Assembly: GCF_022489035.1 (NCBI RefSeq)
Contig: NZ_JAKVTV010000001.1
Span: 1,054,001-1,118,000, forward strand
Direction of reading: 5' to 3'
DNA from: Christiangramia lutea
Lineage (GTDB): Bacteria > Bacteroidota > Bacteroidia > Flavobacteriales > Flavobacteriaceae
DNA: 64,000 bases
Each line of letters begins with the position of its first letter. Position 1 is the stretch's first letter. Of the stretch, positions 44,731 to 53,188 are shown in pieces. The notes under the pieces were generated by a model. The model saw only the letters and a list, made by a program, of their open reading frames with translations, ran no database searches and was not told the DNA's origin. The position numbers and the translations under genes were made by a program.

Positions 44731-46095
44731 ATGAAAAACCTGCTTATCATCCTGATAATAGCCCTTCTGGCGGTTCCTGTTAGATCACAGGAGTTGCCTC
44801 AGCCATTTCAGGATGTTAACCAGGACGATCTTGGAAACGTTAGCGACGAATTCCAGGAACACTTTTTTGAAGCCTTAAAACAAAAAGGCATAGAGAACTA
44901 TGAAAAGGCTATTGTTGCCTTAGAGAAATGCCTTGAACTTAATTCAGAAAAGGCGGTGGTCTATTTCGAATTAGGCAAAAATTATCGGGAACTTGAGCAG
45001 TTCGGCCATGCTATCGAAAATTTAAAAAAGGCTCAGAACCTTGAGCCAAAGGAAACCTCTATCCTGGTTTATCTTTTTCAGACCTATGGAATGACCGAGG
45101 ATTACGAGGGTGCAATTTCAACGGTGAAAAAGTTGATTCCGCTTGACGAAGGATATAAAGAAGATCTTGCCAACCTTTATTTTTTGAACGAAGATTACGA
45201 TCAGGCTTTAAGCTTGTTAGACGAGCTCGACAAGGATTTGGGAACCAGCACTTACAGGAACTCCCTGAGGCGACAGGTCTTTGCACGTACCAATAATACC
45301 GGGGCACAGATCAGTAATCTTCAGGAAAGCATTTCAGATAATCCAGATGTAGAGCAGAATTACCTAAACCTGATCTATATTTATAGCGAACAGGGAGAGC
45401 AGGAAGAGGCATTCAAAGTGGCTCAGGAGCTTTTAAAGACAAATCCCGGATCTGCACTGGCTCACCTGGCACTTTACAAGTTTTATTTGAACAAGGACAA
45501 TACAGAGGCTGCTATAGCTTCCATGAAAATAGTCTTTGAAAGTGAGGAAATAGATGCTGAATCTAAATTTAAGGTCCTGAATGATTTTCTGAATTTTGTT
45601 CAGGAAAACCCTAGATACGAAGATGACCTCATCGAGGTTGCCGGGCAGTTGACCGAATGGGAGGACGCTCCAAAACTTTACGAACAGCTTGGGAGATATT
45701 ATTTAAAAAAAGATAATCGTGAAGATGCCCTTCAGTTTTTTGAATTAGGTTTAGAAGAAAATCCTGAAAATTTTGAATTGATACGAAACACTTTGTTACT
45801 TCAACTGGAGTTTCAGAAATTTGAATCGGCTAGAGATCTAAGTGAGGATGCCCTGGAAAGTTTTCCATCGCAGCCCATGCTTTATCTTTTTCAAGCGGTA
45901 GCTCTTAATAATCTTAACGATTATGAAGCTGCGGAAGAGAGCCTGAAATATGGACTGGATTATCTTATAGATGATAAGAGACTGGAGTTCGATTTCTATA
46001 CTCAACTGGCCATTAGCTATAATGGTATGAATAATGTAGATAAAGCTAATGAGTATCGCCGGAAGGCAGAAAATTTGAAAAAAGAGATAAACTGA
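44731..46095 (+). CDS. Exported TPR repeat protein
   Basis: 454 residues. A signal peptide (about 1-19, ILIIALLAVPVRSQ) precedes a string of tetratricopeptide repeats: ENYEKAIVALEKCLELNSEK, FGHAIENLKKAQNLEPKETS and YDQALSLLDELDKDLGTSTY. It probably acts as a protein-interaction scaffold in the periplasm or envelope. It starts one base after the nucleotidyltransferase stop and its stop overlaps the DUF4292 start by one base, so it is part of a coupled run ending in envC. Confidence 0.85.
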   Translation: MKNLLIILIIALLAVPVRSQELPQPFQDVNQDDLGNVSDEFQEHFFEALKQKGIENYEKAIVALEKCLELNSEKAVVYFELGKNYRELEQFGHAIENLKKAQNLEPKETSILVYLFQTYGMTEDYEGAISTVKKLIPLDEGYKEDLANLYFLNEDYDQALSLLDELDKDLGTSTYRNSLRRQVFARTNNTGAQISNLQESISDNPDVEQNYLNLIYIYSEQGEQEEAFKVAQELLKTNPGSALAHLALYKFYLNKDNTEAAIASMKIVFESEEIDAESKFKVLNDFLNFVQENPRYEDDLIEVAGQLTEWEDAPKLYEQLGRYYLKKDNREDALQFFELGLEENPENFELIRNTLLLQLEFQKFESARDLSEDALESFPSQPMLYLFQAVALNNLNDYEAAEESLKYGLDYLIDDKRLEFDFYTQLAISYNGMNNVDKANEYRRKAENLKKEIN

Positions 46096-46865
46096 TGATG
46101 AAGAAAATTCTTGCCCTTATTTTGCTTTCCACTTTTGTTATTTCCTGTGGTAGCAGAAAAAATACAGGAAAAATAGCAACCCGTAATGCTGAAGCCGTTT
46201 CGGTGATAAAAAAACATTATTCTACCGAAACTCAATTCAATACTGTTTCCGGGAAATTACGTGCGGTTTACCAGGATGAGGAGAAGACACAATCGGTAAA
46301 TTTGAGCTTCAGAATGGAAAAGGACAAGGCCATTTGGATGAGCGCTAGCATTCTCGGCTTTCCGGTAGCAAAAGCTTATATCACCCCAACCAGCGTAAGT
46401 TATTACGAAAAGGTTTCACAAACTTATTTTCAGGGAGATTTCAGCCTTGTAAGCGAATTTCTTGGTACACCACTGGATTTTAAGAAACTTCAAAATCTAC
46501 TTATTGGTCAGGCTATTTATGATCTAAGGGACGAAGATTATGATTTTGAACAATCTCCACGTGGATTTCAATTCGTGAAGGATGATATGATTTTGATGAA
46601 AAAAATGTTCCTGCTTAACCCTGAAAGTTACAAGGCGGAAGCACAACAATTGGTTCAGGAGAAAAATAACCGCGGATTAACGGTGACTTACCAGGATTAT
46701 CAAAAAGTAAACGGTTTGGAATTTCCTGAAAGTATCAGGATTGTTGCCAATGAAGGCAGTAATAGTACCAATATAGATCTAACCTACAGGTCTATTAGTT
46801 TTAATGAAGAAGTAAGTTTCCCATTCGACATCCCGTCAGGTTATGAAGAAATCAGCTTAAAATGA
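46095..46865 (+). CDS. DUF4292 family lipoprotein
   Basis: 256 residues with a lipoprotein signal peptide; Cys18 is in FVISCGS. The body resembles LolA/LolB-like or outer-membrane lipoprotein-sorting folds: FNTVSGKLRAVYQDEEKTQS near 45-65 and SVNLSFRMEKDKAIWMSASI. Assignment to DUF4292 is from these motifs. A lipid-carrier fold is therefore plausible, but the function is unproven. It overlaps the TPR gene by 1 base and the envC gene by 4 bases (ATGA), so all three are translationally coupled. Confidence 0.82.
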   Translation: MMKKILALILLSTFVISCGSRKNTGKIATRNAEAVSVIKKHYSTETQFNTVSGKLRAVYQDEEKTQSVNLSFRMEKDKAIWMSASILGFPVAKAYITPTSVSYYEKVSQTYFQGDFSLVSEFLGTPLDFKKLQNLLIGQAIYDLRDEDYDFEQSPRGFQFVKDDMILMKKMFLLNPESYKAEAQQLVQEKNNRGLTVTYQDYQKVNGLEFPESIRIVANEGSNSTNIDLTYRSISFNEEVSFPFDIPSGYEEISLK

Positions 46866-48082
46866 TCGGAATAAATTACCCCAGAATTCTACTGTTTTTA
46901 TTCGTTTTTGGTCTTGGTTTCAGCCAAGGGTATGCGCAAACCAAAGAGGAGCTTGAGAAAAGGAGAATTGAGCTAAGAAATGAGATCAGCAGGATCAATG
47001 AATTAAGAATATCTAATCAAAAGAAAGAACGTTCAGTGCTGGGCCAGGTTGAAGATCTTAATCAACAAATTAAAAGTACTGAAGATCTTATCAAATTAAC
47101 CAATCAGCAGGCGAATCTGCTTAACAGGGAAATAAATACCAATACCCAGAAAATTGGGAAATTAAGAAAGGAACTGGAAGAGCTTAAAGAAGATTACGCC
47201 AGGATGGTGGAAAAATCTTATAAAAGTAAGTCTCAGCAGAGCAGGATCATGTTCCTGCTTTCTTCCAAGAACTTTCTTCAGGCTTACAAGCGACTTCAGT
47301 ATATGAAACAATATACCAATTACAGGAAGCAGCAGGGTGAAGAAATAAAAGCCAATACCAGGGAATTGCAAAAACTTAATGCTAGCCTGGTTCAGCAAAA
47401 AGAACAAAAGAACAAGCTTATTGCTGAAAACCGTAAAACCAGGGCTGAACTGGAAAAGAACAGGAAATCTCAGCAGAATCTGATGGCAAACATTAGACAG
47501 AAAGAAGGCCAGTTCGCTTCCCAGATCAAACAAAAGCAAAATGAGATCGATGAGATAGACCGGGCGATAGATAAGATGATTAGGGAATCTATTGCTGCAG
47601 CCAATAAAGAAAGCGGTTCTACATCCAGAAGTACCTATAAACTTACACCAGCAGCAAAAGCCCTCGCCGCCGATTTCAATAATAACAAAGGTAAACTACC
47701 ATGGCCTGTTAAATCTGGGGTGGTAACCATGAAGTTCGGGAAACAGCCACACCCGGTTGTTAAATCTGTGATGGTGAACAATAATGGAGTTAGGATAGAT
47801 ACCGATAAAGGTGGGAAGGCAAGAGCTGTTTTTAACGGAACCGTTAGTGAAGTTCAAGCTGTAAAAGGTGCCAACCAGGCGGTAATGGTGAGGCATGGTG
47901 ATTATATTACTATTTATAATAACCTTGAAAGAGTGTATGTAAAAAGAGGAGAAAAGGTCACTACCGAACAGGAGCTGGGAGAGGTTGCCACCAGCAGGAC
48001 TACCGGGAAAACTACGCTACACTTTTTACTTTATAAGAATGACCAGAAAATGGATCCCGCAGTCTGGATCTACAGAATGTAA
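46862..48082 (+). CDS. EnvC-like murein hydrolase activator with degenerate LytM domain
   Basis: 406 residues. A signal peptide (1-25, ending YAQ) precedes a long coiled coil (about 26-250: TKEELEKRRIELRNEISRIN) and a C-terminal LytM domain (about 285-406). The zinc-binding residues are not conserved: NNNGVRID stands where HxxxD is expected, and TTLHFLL keeps only one His of HxH. Such LytM domains do not cut peptidoglycan but activate amidases, as EnvC does. It ends the TPR-DUF4292-envC run. Confidence 0.88.
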   Translation: MIGINYPRILLFLFVFGLGFSQGYAQTKEELEKRRIELRNEISRINELRISNQKKERSVLGQVEDLNQQIKSTEDLIKLTNQQANLLNREINTNTQKIGKLRKELEELKEDYARMVEKSYKSKSQQSRIMFLLSSKNFLQAYKRLQYMKQYTNYRKQQGEEIKANTRELQKLNASLVQQKEQKNKLIAENRKTRAELEKNRKSQQNLMANIRQKEGQFASQIKQKQNEIDEIDRAIDKMIRESIAAANKESGSTSRSTYKLTPAAKALAADFNNNKGKLPWPVKSGVVTMKFGKQPHPVVKSVMVNNNGVRIDTDKGGKARAVFNGTVSEVQAVKGANQAVMVRHGDYITIYNNLERVYVKRGEKVTTEQELGEVATSRTTGKTTLHFLLYKNDQKMDPAVWIYRM

Positions 48083-48147
48083 TTGTTTTTCACAAGGTTT
48101 TTGAGGTAAATTTTATACTTTTAGGTTGACTCCATGAATGATCGACC

Positions 48148-48834
48148 ATGAGAAAAAACCTCCTGTTTATTTGCCTGCTGGCCCTCTGTTCCTGTGATGA
48201 AGTTCTTATCGAGGAGAACCGCAGAATCGAAGTGAAGGGAACCCTTAGATCAGTAGAAAATGAACCGCTAACTGGTTTTAATATCTTCGCTGCAGGTAGC
48301 CGGAACGGCGATTTAAGTATGAATACAGATAAGATTTTAGGAAGAGGAACTTCAAATAATAATGGTTCATTTGAATTCATTTCTTTGGATACTTATTCTC
48401 ACGGTTTTGTACTTGCTATCAACCCTGTTGAAATTGAAAATTCTGAAAATCATGCTTCGGCTTATTTTTATGACGCGACGGGCGACCACTCCAGTAATTA
48501 TGACCTGGGGGAATTTAGGCTTCCGAGAAAAATAGACTTTCAATTGGACATCAGGAATGTCTCCGGTACTTCAGATACCCTAAGGTATGTAATGGATTTT
48601 CAAAGGCCGGTATTGAGGTATATCTATCAGAATGGAGGTTTCGTGGAGAATGATGAAGGGAACAACTATATTTCTATTCGGCAGCACACTTCTGAAAGCG
48701 ATCCTGTTTCTGTGAACCTTCAGCTATTAGAGGCCTCCGAATTCGAATTTGCCTACAGGATTGGGGACAGTCCGCTTCAGGAAGTTTCTATTTCTGTAGA
48801 TTCTGAAAATAACTCATATGAACTTGAATACTAA
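48148..48834 (+). CDS. Lipoprotein of unknown function
   Basis: 228 residues. A lipoprotein signal peptide has Cys16 in ALCSCD, with an unusual Cys at -2. IEVKGTLRSVENEPLTGFNI near 31-50 looks like a carboxypeptidase-regulatory-like beta-sandwich, followed by other beta-rich stretches (NNNGSFEFISLDTYSHGFVL). No enzyme motif is seen. It overlaps the next gene by 17 bases, so the two form a pair. Confidence 0.72.
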   Translation: MRKNLLFICLLALCSCDEVLIEENRRIEVKGTLRSVENEPLTGFNIFAAGSRNGDLSMNTDKILGRGTSNNNGSFEFISLDTYSHGFVLAINPVEIENSENHASAYFYDATGDHSSNYDLGEFRLPRKIDFQLDIRNVSGTSDTLRYVMDFQRPVLRYIYQNGGFVENDEGNNYISIRQHTSESDPVSVNLQLLEASEFEFAYRIGDSPLQEVSISVDSENNSYELEY

Positions 48835-49447
48835 ACTGGTTATCTTTCTTTTTTTATTCACGGGAATTCTTTCAGCTCAGGAAGAGGAAAAAATTAATGC
48901 AAATCAATATACTGAAGACCCCGAAACAGTCTTTTTTAATGTTGAACTATTCTACCCGGTAAGTATTGGCAATTCGGTATATTCAGAATATGATTTTGAT
49001 CCCGGCTATGCCATAGACTTTAACTGGTTTTTTAAACCGGAATTAACCCTGGGGGTAAGGTTCGCCGTTCATAGAGGTTACCCGAAAAATATTTCTGAAA
49101 CAGGAAATATAGATCGGGGCGCTTTTCATTTAATCGGAATCGATTTCGGGTACTATAAAGCCTTCAATAGAAAATGGAATTTGAGTTCCAGGTTGGGAAT
49201 CGGACTTAATTCAGCAGTCTATGTCGCTCCTGAAGATAAATTCAGCGAAGAGGGGGGAAAAGTATGGGTACATGCTGAGATCGCCCATAGATTAGATAAG
49301 ACGATAGCTTTCTTTTTCAAGACCGGGATAGATCATGACTTCTGGGATATTGAAACTTCTGACGCTAAAAATTCATATTTCAACAACCATTTCCTTTTAA
49401 ATGCAGGAATTGGTTTTCGTATAAACCTTCAGAATCCGGGAGGATAA
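48818..49447 (+). CDS. Exported beta-rich protein, probable outer-membrane barrel
   Basis: 209 residues. A signal peptide (1-21, ending LSAQ) precedes alternating aromatic and polar strands: FFNVELFYPVSIGNSVYSEY, FNWFFKPELTLGVRFAVHRG, GIDFGYYKAFNRKWNLSSRL and NHFLLNAGIGFRINL. That is the look of an OmpA- or OMP-beta-barrel fold. It overlaps the upstream lipoprotein gene by 17 bases, so the two may work together at the outer membrane. Its stop directly abuts the stop of the convergent thioesterase gene, with no hairpin between them. Confidence 0.7.
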   Translation: MNLNTKLVIFLFLFTGILSAQEEEKINANQYTEDPETVFFNVELFYPVSIGNSVYSEYDFDPGYAIDFNWFFKPELTLGVRFAVHRGYPKNISETGNIDRGAFHLIGIDFGYYKAFNRKWNLSSRLGIGLNSAVYVAPEDKFSEEGGKVWVHAEIAHRLDKTIAFFFKTGIDHDFWDIETSDAKNSYFNNHFLLNAGIGFRINLQNPGG

Positions 49448-49960
49448 TTAATTCTCAAAAAGAGCTTTAAGTTCGGTTGCCTCATCTGGCTTCATCTTTC
49501 CGGCAAGAACAAGGCTAAGCTGTTTTCTCCTTAAAGCAGCTTCAAAACGTTCTTTTTCGAGATCGGTTTCAGGTTCTAGTGGTGGGATTTGTATTGGGGT
49601 TCCGGTTTCATCTACAGCTACAAAGGTGTAAATAGCTTCATTTGCCTTACTTCTGCGACCACTTTCACGGTCTTCAACCCAAACATCTATGAATATCTCC
49701 ATAGAGCTCTTAAAAGCTCTTGAAACGGCAGCCTCAACTGTTACTACACTTCCTAAAGGAATTGCTTTATTAAAGGCGACATGATTTACGGAAGCGGTAA
49801 CAACGATTCTTCTGCTATGTCTTCTGGCAGCAATACTCGCTGCACGATCCATACGCGCAAGTAATTCCCCTCCAAACAAGTTGTTTAGCGGATTGGTTTC
49901 GCTTGGTAAAACAAGGTCGGTTAAGGTTGTACGCGATTCGCTGGGTAATTTAGCCTCCAT
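49448..49960 (-). CDS. Acyl-CoA thioesterase (hotdog fold, YciA/BACH-like)
   Basis: 170 residues. The hotdog-fold core is NPLNNLFGGELLARMDRAAS (near 23-42), then VTASVNHVAFNKAIPLGSVV near 54-73 and a C-terminal helix. The Asn-Gly-Gly-Glu region matches active sites of acyl-CoA thioesterases, which hydrolyse acyl-CoA to free acid and CoA. Chain-length preference is unknown. A TATTTTTG element (49974-49981) lies 14 bases upstream of the ATG. Confidence 0.9.
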   Translation of the reverse strand: MEAKLPSESRTTLTDLVLPSETNPLNNLFGGELLARMDRAASIAARRHSRRIVVTASVNHVAFNKAIPLGSVVTVEAAVSRAFKSSMEIFIDVWVEDRESGRRSKANEAIYTFVAVDETGTPIQIPPLEPETDLEKERFEAALRRKQLSLVLAGKMKPDEATELKALFEN

Positions 49961-49973
49961 AAATATTTTTGTG

Positions 49974-49981
49974 CAAAAATA
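49974..49981 (-). promoter_or_regulatory. -7 promoter element for the thioesterase gene
   Basis: TATTTTTG on the minus strand (TAnnTTTG), 14 bases before the ATG; a short leader. Confidence 0.5.
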
Positions 49982-50021
49982 AGGAGGATTTGGGTGGTAT
50001 CGCCGTTAAGAAAGTATTAAA

Positions 50022-50951
50022 TTAAAGTTCCTGTACTAATAGCCAGGCTGCTTCATTAGACCTTTTAACCTCATAAAGCTTGTTAATCGCCTCTCTCCTG
50101 GTTTGATGACTGGAATACACGACCTGGTGAAGACCATATTTATTAGCACCGATGAGTCTGGCTTTGTGTCCCTCAACTTTTAGTTCATCAACCTTTTTCT
50201 GGGCATTTTCCTCAACTCTAAAAGCACCGGCAACTATGTGGTAATTTCCAGATTGCTTTTCAATTTCAAGGGTGACGGCAGGCAGAGGGTTGTCTATGAC
50301 AAAAGTAGCCTGTTGTATCTGCTCCTGAAGCTGATTTTCAGCTTCCTGCTGTTCAGCGATATTATGCTTTGAAACCTGACTACTGTATATATTCAGTCCT
50401 GCAAAACTGGAAATACCAAGGGCAATAAGACCGATGGCGGCATACTTAAGAAGGGAAGATCTCCTTTTTTCAGGAGTAAATAACAGGGGAGTGGTCTCCT
50501 CTAATTCTTCAACCTGTTTTTTATAAACCTCACGTTGAACAGGAATCGCCTGATAAGAGCCTAATCCAAAAGACTGGGTTAGGAAATTGATCTCACTAAA
50601 TGGTTCGAACTGAAGTTTATCTTCATTATCCAGGTAAAACTTACCAATATTTGCCAATTCTGCCTTGGCATCATTTTGCAAAGAATTCTCCAGGTCGAAA
50701 ACGAATTCCTGGATCATATTATTGGCTACGTTATATTTTACAGATTCTACCTCGGCTATATAATTGGCCAGGAGACCATCGTTCTTGATCAACTGACGGT
50801 TGAATGAGATGATCTTGTTAGGAGGAAAGAACTCCTTTGAATTCTCGTCTATAAATGCTGATTGCTTTTGCGAAAGAAATGCACCAAATCCTGGTAAAAC
50901 TACGCATTCATATCTGTAAAGCAGGTCCTGTATGTGGCTGGAAATATTCAT
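50022..50951 (-). CDS. HU-CCDC81 and SPOR domain protein
   Basis: About 309 residues. The N-terminal HU-CCDC81 domain (MNISSHIQDLLYRYECVVLP) opens the protein, with GFGAFLSQKQSAFID directly following. A transmembrane segment lies near 168-190 (KYAAIGLIALGISSFAGLNI). A C-terminal SPOR domain (about 230-309, NYHIVAGAFRVEENAQKKVD) binds denuded glycan strands. The protein should sit in the inner membrane at the division site. ATG at 50951 is preferred over 50960, because homologues begin like MNISSHIQ and a -7 element covers the longer start. Confidence 0.9.
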   Translation of the reverse strand: MNISSHIQDLLYRYECVVLPGFGAFLSQKQSAFIDENSKEFFPPNKIISFNRQLIKNDGLLANYIAEVESVKYNVANNMIQEFVFDLENSLQNDAKAELANIGKFYLDNEDKLQFEPFSEINFLTQSFGLGSYQAIPVQREVYKKQVEELEETTPLLFTPEKRRSSLLKYAAIGLIALGISSFAGLNIYSSQVSKHNIAEQQEAENQLQEQIQQATFVIDNPLPAVTLEIEKQSGNYHIVAGAFRVEENAQKKVDELKVEGHKARLIGANKYGLHQVVYSSHQTRREAINKLYEVKRSNEAAWLLVQEL

Positions 50952-50957
50952 TGGTCG

Positions 50958-50965
50958 CAAAAATA
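50958..50965 (-). promoter_or_regulatory. -7 promoter element for the HU-SPOR gene
   Basis: TATTTTTG on the minus strand (TAnnTTTG), only 6 bases before the ATG, so the leader would be a few bases at most. Confidence 0.45.
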
Positions 50966-51050
50966 TAGGTTATTGGTAGTGGGTTAAAGTTACCTAAAGA
51001 AATTTTATTAACAAATGTTTTTTTCTGTAATTTTAATCAAATTCACCTGA

Positions 51051-52151
51051 ATGAATCCTGAAGACCTTTTATTTGCTCTGGCTTTGCAACACGTTCCAAA
51101 TCTGGGAGATACAACTGCTAAAAAACTGATCAGAAAGTTTGGAACGCCTGAAAACATCTTCAGGGAAAAAACTTCAAATCTTCTCAAAATTGATGGAATT
51201 GGCCAGACCAGGATCAGGGAATTGAATCGTTTAGAACATATAAAGGCGGCAGAGGACGAGTTGAAATTTATTGAGAAGAATAAGATAGGCGTTCATTATT
51301 TTCTGGAGGAAGATTATCCTGAAAAACTCAAACATTGTATCGATGGACCAATTCTTCTGTTTTCAAAGGGGAATATCAACCTTAATAAGAAAAGAATTAT
51401 AAGTGTGGTGGGAACAAGGAAGATCACTGCCCACGGGATGGAATTTTGTGAAAGATTTATAAACGATCTAGCTGTTCTCGAACCAGTGATTATCTCGGGT
51501 TTTGCTTATGGAGTTGATATTACAGCCCAAAAGGCCGCAGTTAAGAATGGGTTACAAACAATTGGATGTCTTGCCCATGGGTTAAATCAGATCTATCCTA
51601 AGACTCATAAAAAGTATATGAAAGAAATTGAGGAAAATGGTGGTTTTTTTACAGACTTCTGGAGCACTGATAGTTTTGACAGGAATAATTTTTTGAAGCG
51701 GAACCGTGTTATCGCAGGTATAAGTGAGGCTACCATTGTGATAGAAAGTGCTGAAAAAGGAGGAGCGCTGGTAACGGCCGATATTGCTAATTCTTACGAT
51801 CGGGAAGTTTTTGCGGTTCCCGGAAGGCCTTCAGATAAGTATAGTCTTGGGTGTAATAACCTAATTAAAGCTCAAAAAGCTCACGTTCTTACCTCAGCGG
51901 CAGATCTGGCATATATTCTTAACTGGGAGTTAGATGAAAATCCGGAGCCTGTTCAGAAGCAATTATTCATTGAGCTGGAAGGTGATGAGGAAAAGCTTTA
52001 CAGTTTTTTAAAATCCAGCGGCAAAACCGAACTGGATATGCTGGCTTTAAACTGTAATCTTCCCACCTTTAAAACGGCATCGCTACTTTTAAATATGGAA
52101 TTAAAAGGAGCAATTAGACCTTTGCCCGGAAAGATGTTCGAAGTGATTTAA
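51051..52151 (+). CDS. dprA: DNA-processing protein DprA (Smf)
   Basis: Loads RecA onto incoming single-stranded DNA during natural transformation. 366 residues. An N-terminal helix-hairpin-helix-like domain (about 1-70) is followed by the Rossmann-like core with SVVGTRKITAHGMEFCERF near 117-135, ISGFAYGVDITAQKAA near 150-165, and GCLAHGLNQIYPK near 173-185. A DprA-type winged helix (about 305-366) ends it. Convergent with trpS; the two stops share the bases TTAA. Confidence 0.93.
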   Translation: MNPEDLLFALALQHVPNLGDTTAKKLIRKFGTPENIFREKTSNLLKIDGIGQTRIRELNRLEHIKAAEDELKFIEKNKIGVHYFLEEDYPEKLKHCIDGPILLFSKGNINLNKKRIISVVGTRKITAHGMEFCERFINDLAVLEPVIISGFAYGVDITAQKAAVKNGLQTIGCLAHGLNQIYPKTHKKYMKEIEENGGFFTDFWSTDSFDRNNFLKRNRVIAGISEATIVIESAEKGGALVTADIANSYDREVFAVPGRPSDKYSLGCNNLIKAQKAHVLTSAADLAYILNWELDENPEPVQKQLFIELEGDEEKLYSFLKSSGKTELDMLALNCNLPTFKTASLLLNMELKGAIRPLPGKMFEVI

Positions 52152-53116
52152 TATCCAGATTTAGCCCTTACATTTTTCAGGACTTCATTGGCCACCTTAC
52201 GGGCTTTTTCAGCGCCAACCTCTAAGGCCTTGTCTACTTCTTCCAGGTTATTAATATAATATTCATATTTCTCCCTGGCTTCAGCGAACTTTTCCTTTAC
52301 AAGTTCAAAAAGTGCCTGTTTAGCATGACCGTATCCATAGTTTCCGCCTTGGTAATTTTTTCGCATTTCAGAAACCTGTTCTTGAGATCCCATTAATTTA
52401 TACAGGGCAAATACATTACAGGTTTCAGGATCTTTTGGTTCTTCAAGTGGAGTGCTGTCGGTTTCGATACCCATTATTTGCTTCCTCAGTTTCTTGTCTG
52501 TCTGGAAAATATTGATGGTATTTCCTTTAGATTTACTCATCTTTTCACCATCGGTTCCCGGAACATACATAGTATCCTTTTGAACCTTTGCCTCCGGCAT
52601 CACGAAAACTTCGCCCATTTTTGCATGGAACCTTGAAGCTACATCTCTTGTCATTTCGAGGTGTTGTAACTGGTCTTTCCCAACTGGAACGATCTCTGCA
52701 TCATATAATAGGATATCTGCAGCCATCAGCATAGGATAACTAAAAAGTCCGCTGTTCACATCCTCCAGCCTGTCTGCCTTATCTTTAAATGAATGGGCCA
52801 GGGTTAAGCGCTGGTATGGAAAAAAACAGCTTAAATACCATGAAAGCTCAGTTACCTGGGGAATATCACTCTGGCGGTAAAAAACACTTCTTTTAATGTC
52901 CAAACCACAAGCAAGCCATGTTGCCGCTACAGAATAGGTGTTTTGCCTTAAAGTTGCCGCATCTTTGATTTGAGTTAAAGAGTGCAGGTCTGCAATAAAA
53001 ATAAAGGAATCATTATCTGGCTGATTTGCCATTTCAATGGCAGGAAAAATAGCTCCTAAAAGGTTTCCCAAATGTGGGGTTCCTGTACTTTGTACTCCTG
53101 TAAGTATTCTGGACAT
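52148..53116 (-). CDS. trpS: Tryptophan--tRNA ligase
   Basis: Class I synthetase of 322 residues. The HIGH-type motif appears as TGTPHLGNLLGA near 11-22 and the KMSKS loop as GEKMSKSKGN near 191-200. LLYDAEIVPVGKDQLQHLEM near 136-155 is also characteristic. A TACCTTTG element lies 20 bases before the ATG. Its stop shares TTAA with that of convergent dprA. Confidence 0.96.
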   Translation of the reverse strand: MSRILTGVQSTGTPHLGNLLGAIFPAIEMANQPDNDSFIFIADLHSLTQIKDAATLRQNTYSVAATWLACGLDIKRSVFYRQSDIPQVTELSWYLSCFFPYQRLTLAHSFKDKADRLEDVNSGLFSYPMLMAADILLYDAEIVPVGKDQLQHLEMTRDVASRFHAKMGEVFVMPEAKVQKDTMYVPGTDGEKMSKSKGNTINIFQTDKKLRKQIMGIETDSTPLEEPKDPETCNVFALYKLMGSQEQVSEMRKNYQGGNYGYGHAKQALFELVKEKFAEAREKYEYYINNLEEVDKALEVGAEKARKVANEVLKNVRAKSGY

Positions 53117-53135
53117 CGACTTCTTGAATTTTGTG

Positions 53136-53143
53136 CAAAGGTA
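53136..53143 (-). promoter_or_regulatory. -7 promoter element for trpS
   Basis: TACCTTTG on the minus strand (TAnnTTTG), 20 bases before the trpS ATG. Confidence 0.55.
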
Positions 53144-53176
53144 ATTTTTTTATAGAATCCTATAGATTCATTTTAC

Positions 53177-53184
53177 TACTTTTG
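53177..53184 (+). promoter_or_regulatory. -7 promoter element for plsC
   Basis: TACTTTTG (TAnnTTTG) ends 4 bases before the plsC ATG, so the transcript would be leaderless or nearly so. It is 33 bases from the divergent trpS element. Confidence 0.45.
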
Positions 53185-53188
53185 GGCT

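Noticed and set aside
46556-46569. CCACGTGG core inside the DUF4292 gene, as another parS site
   Set aside because: Only the central eight bases match; most of the flanking arms (TGTT/AACA) differ, and the sequence is coding.
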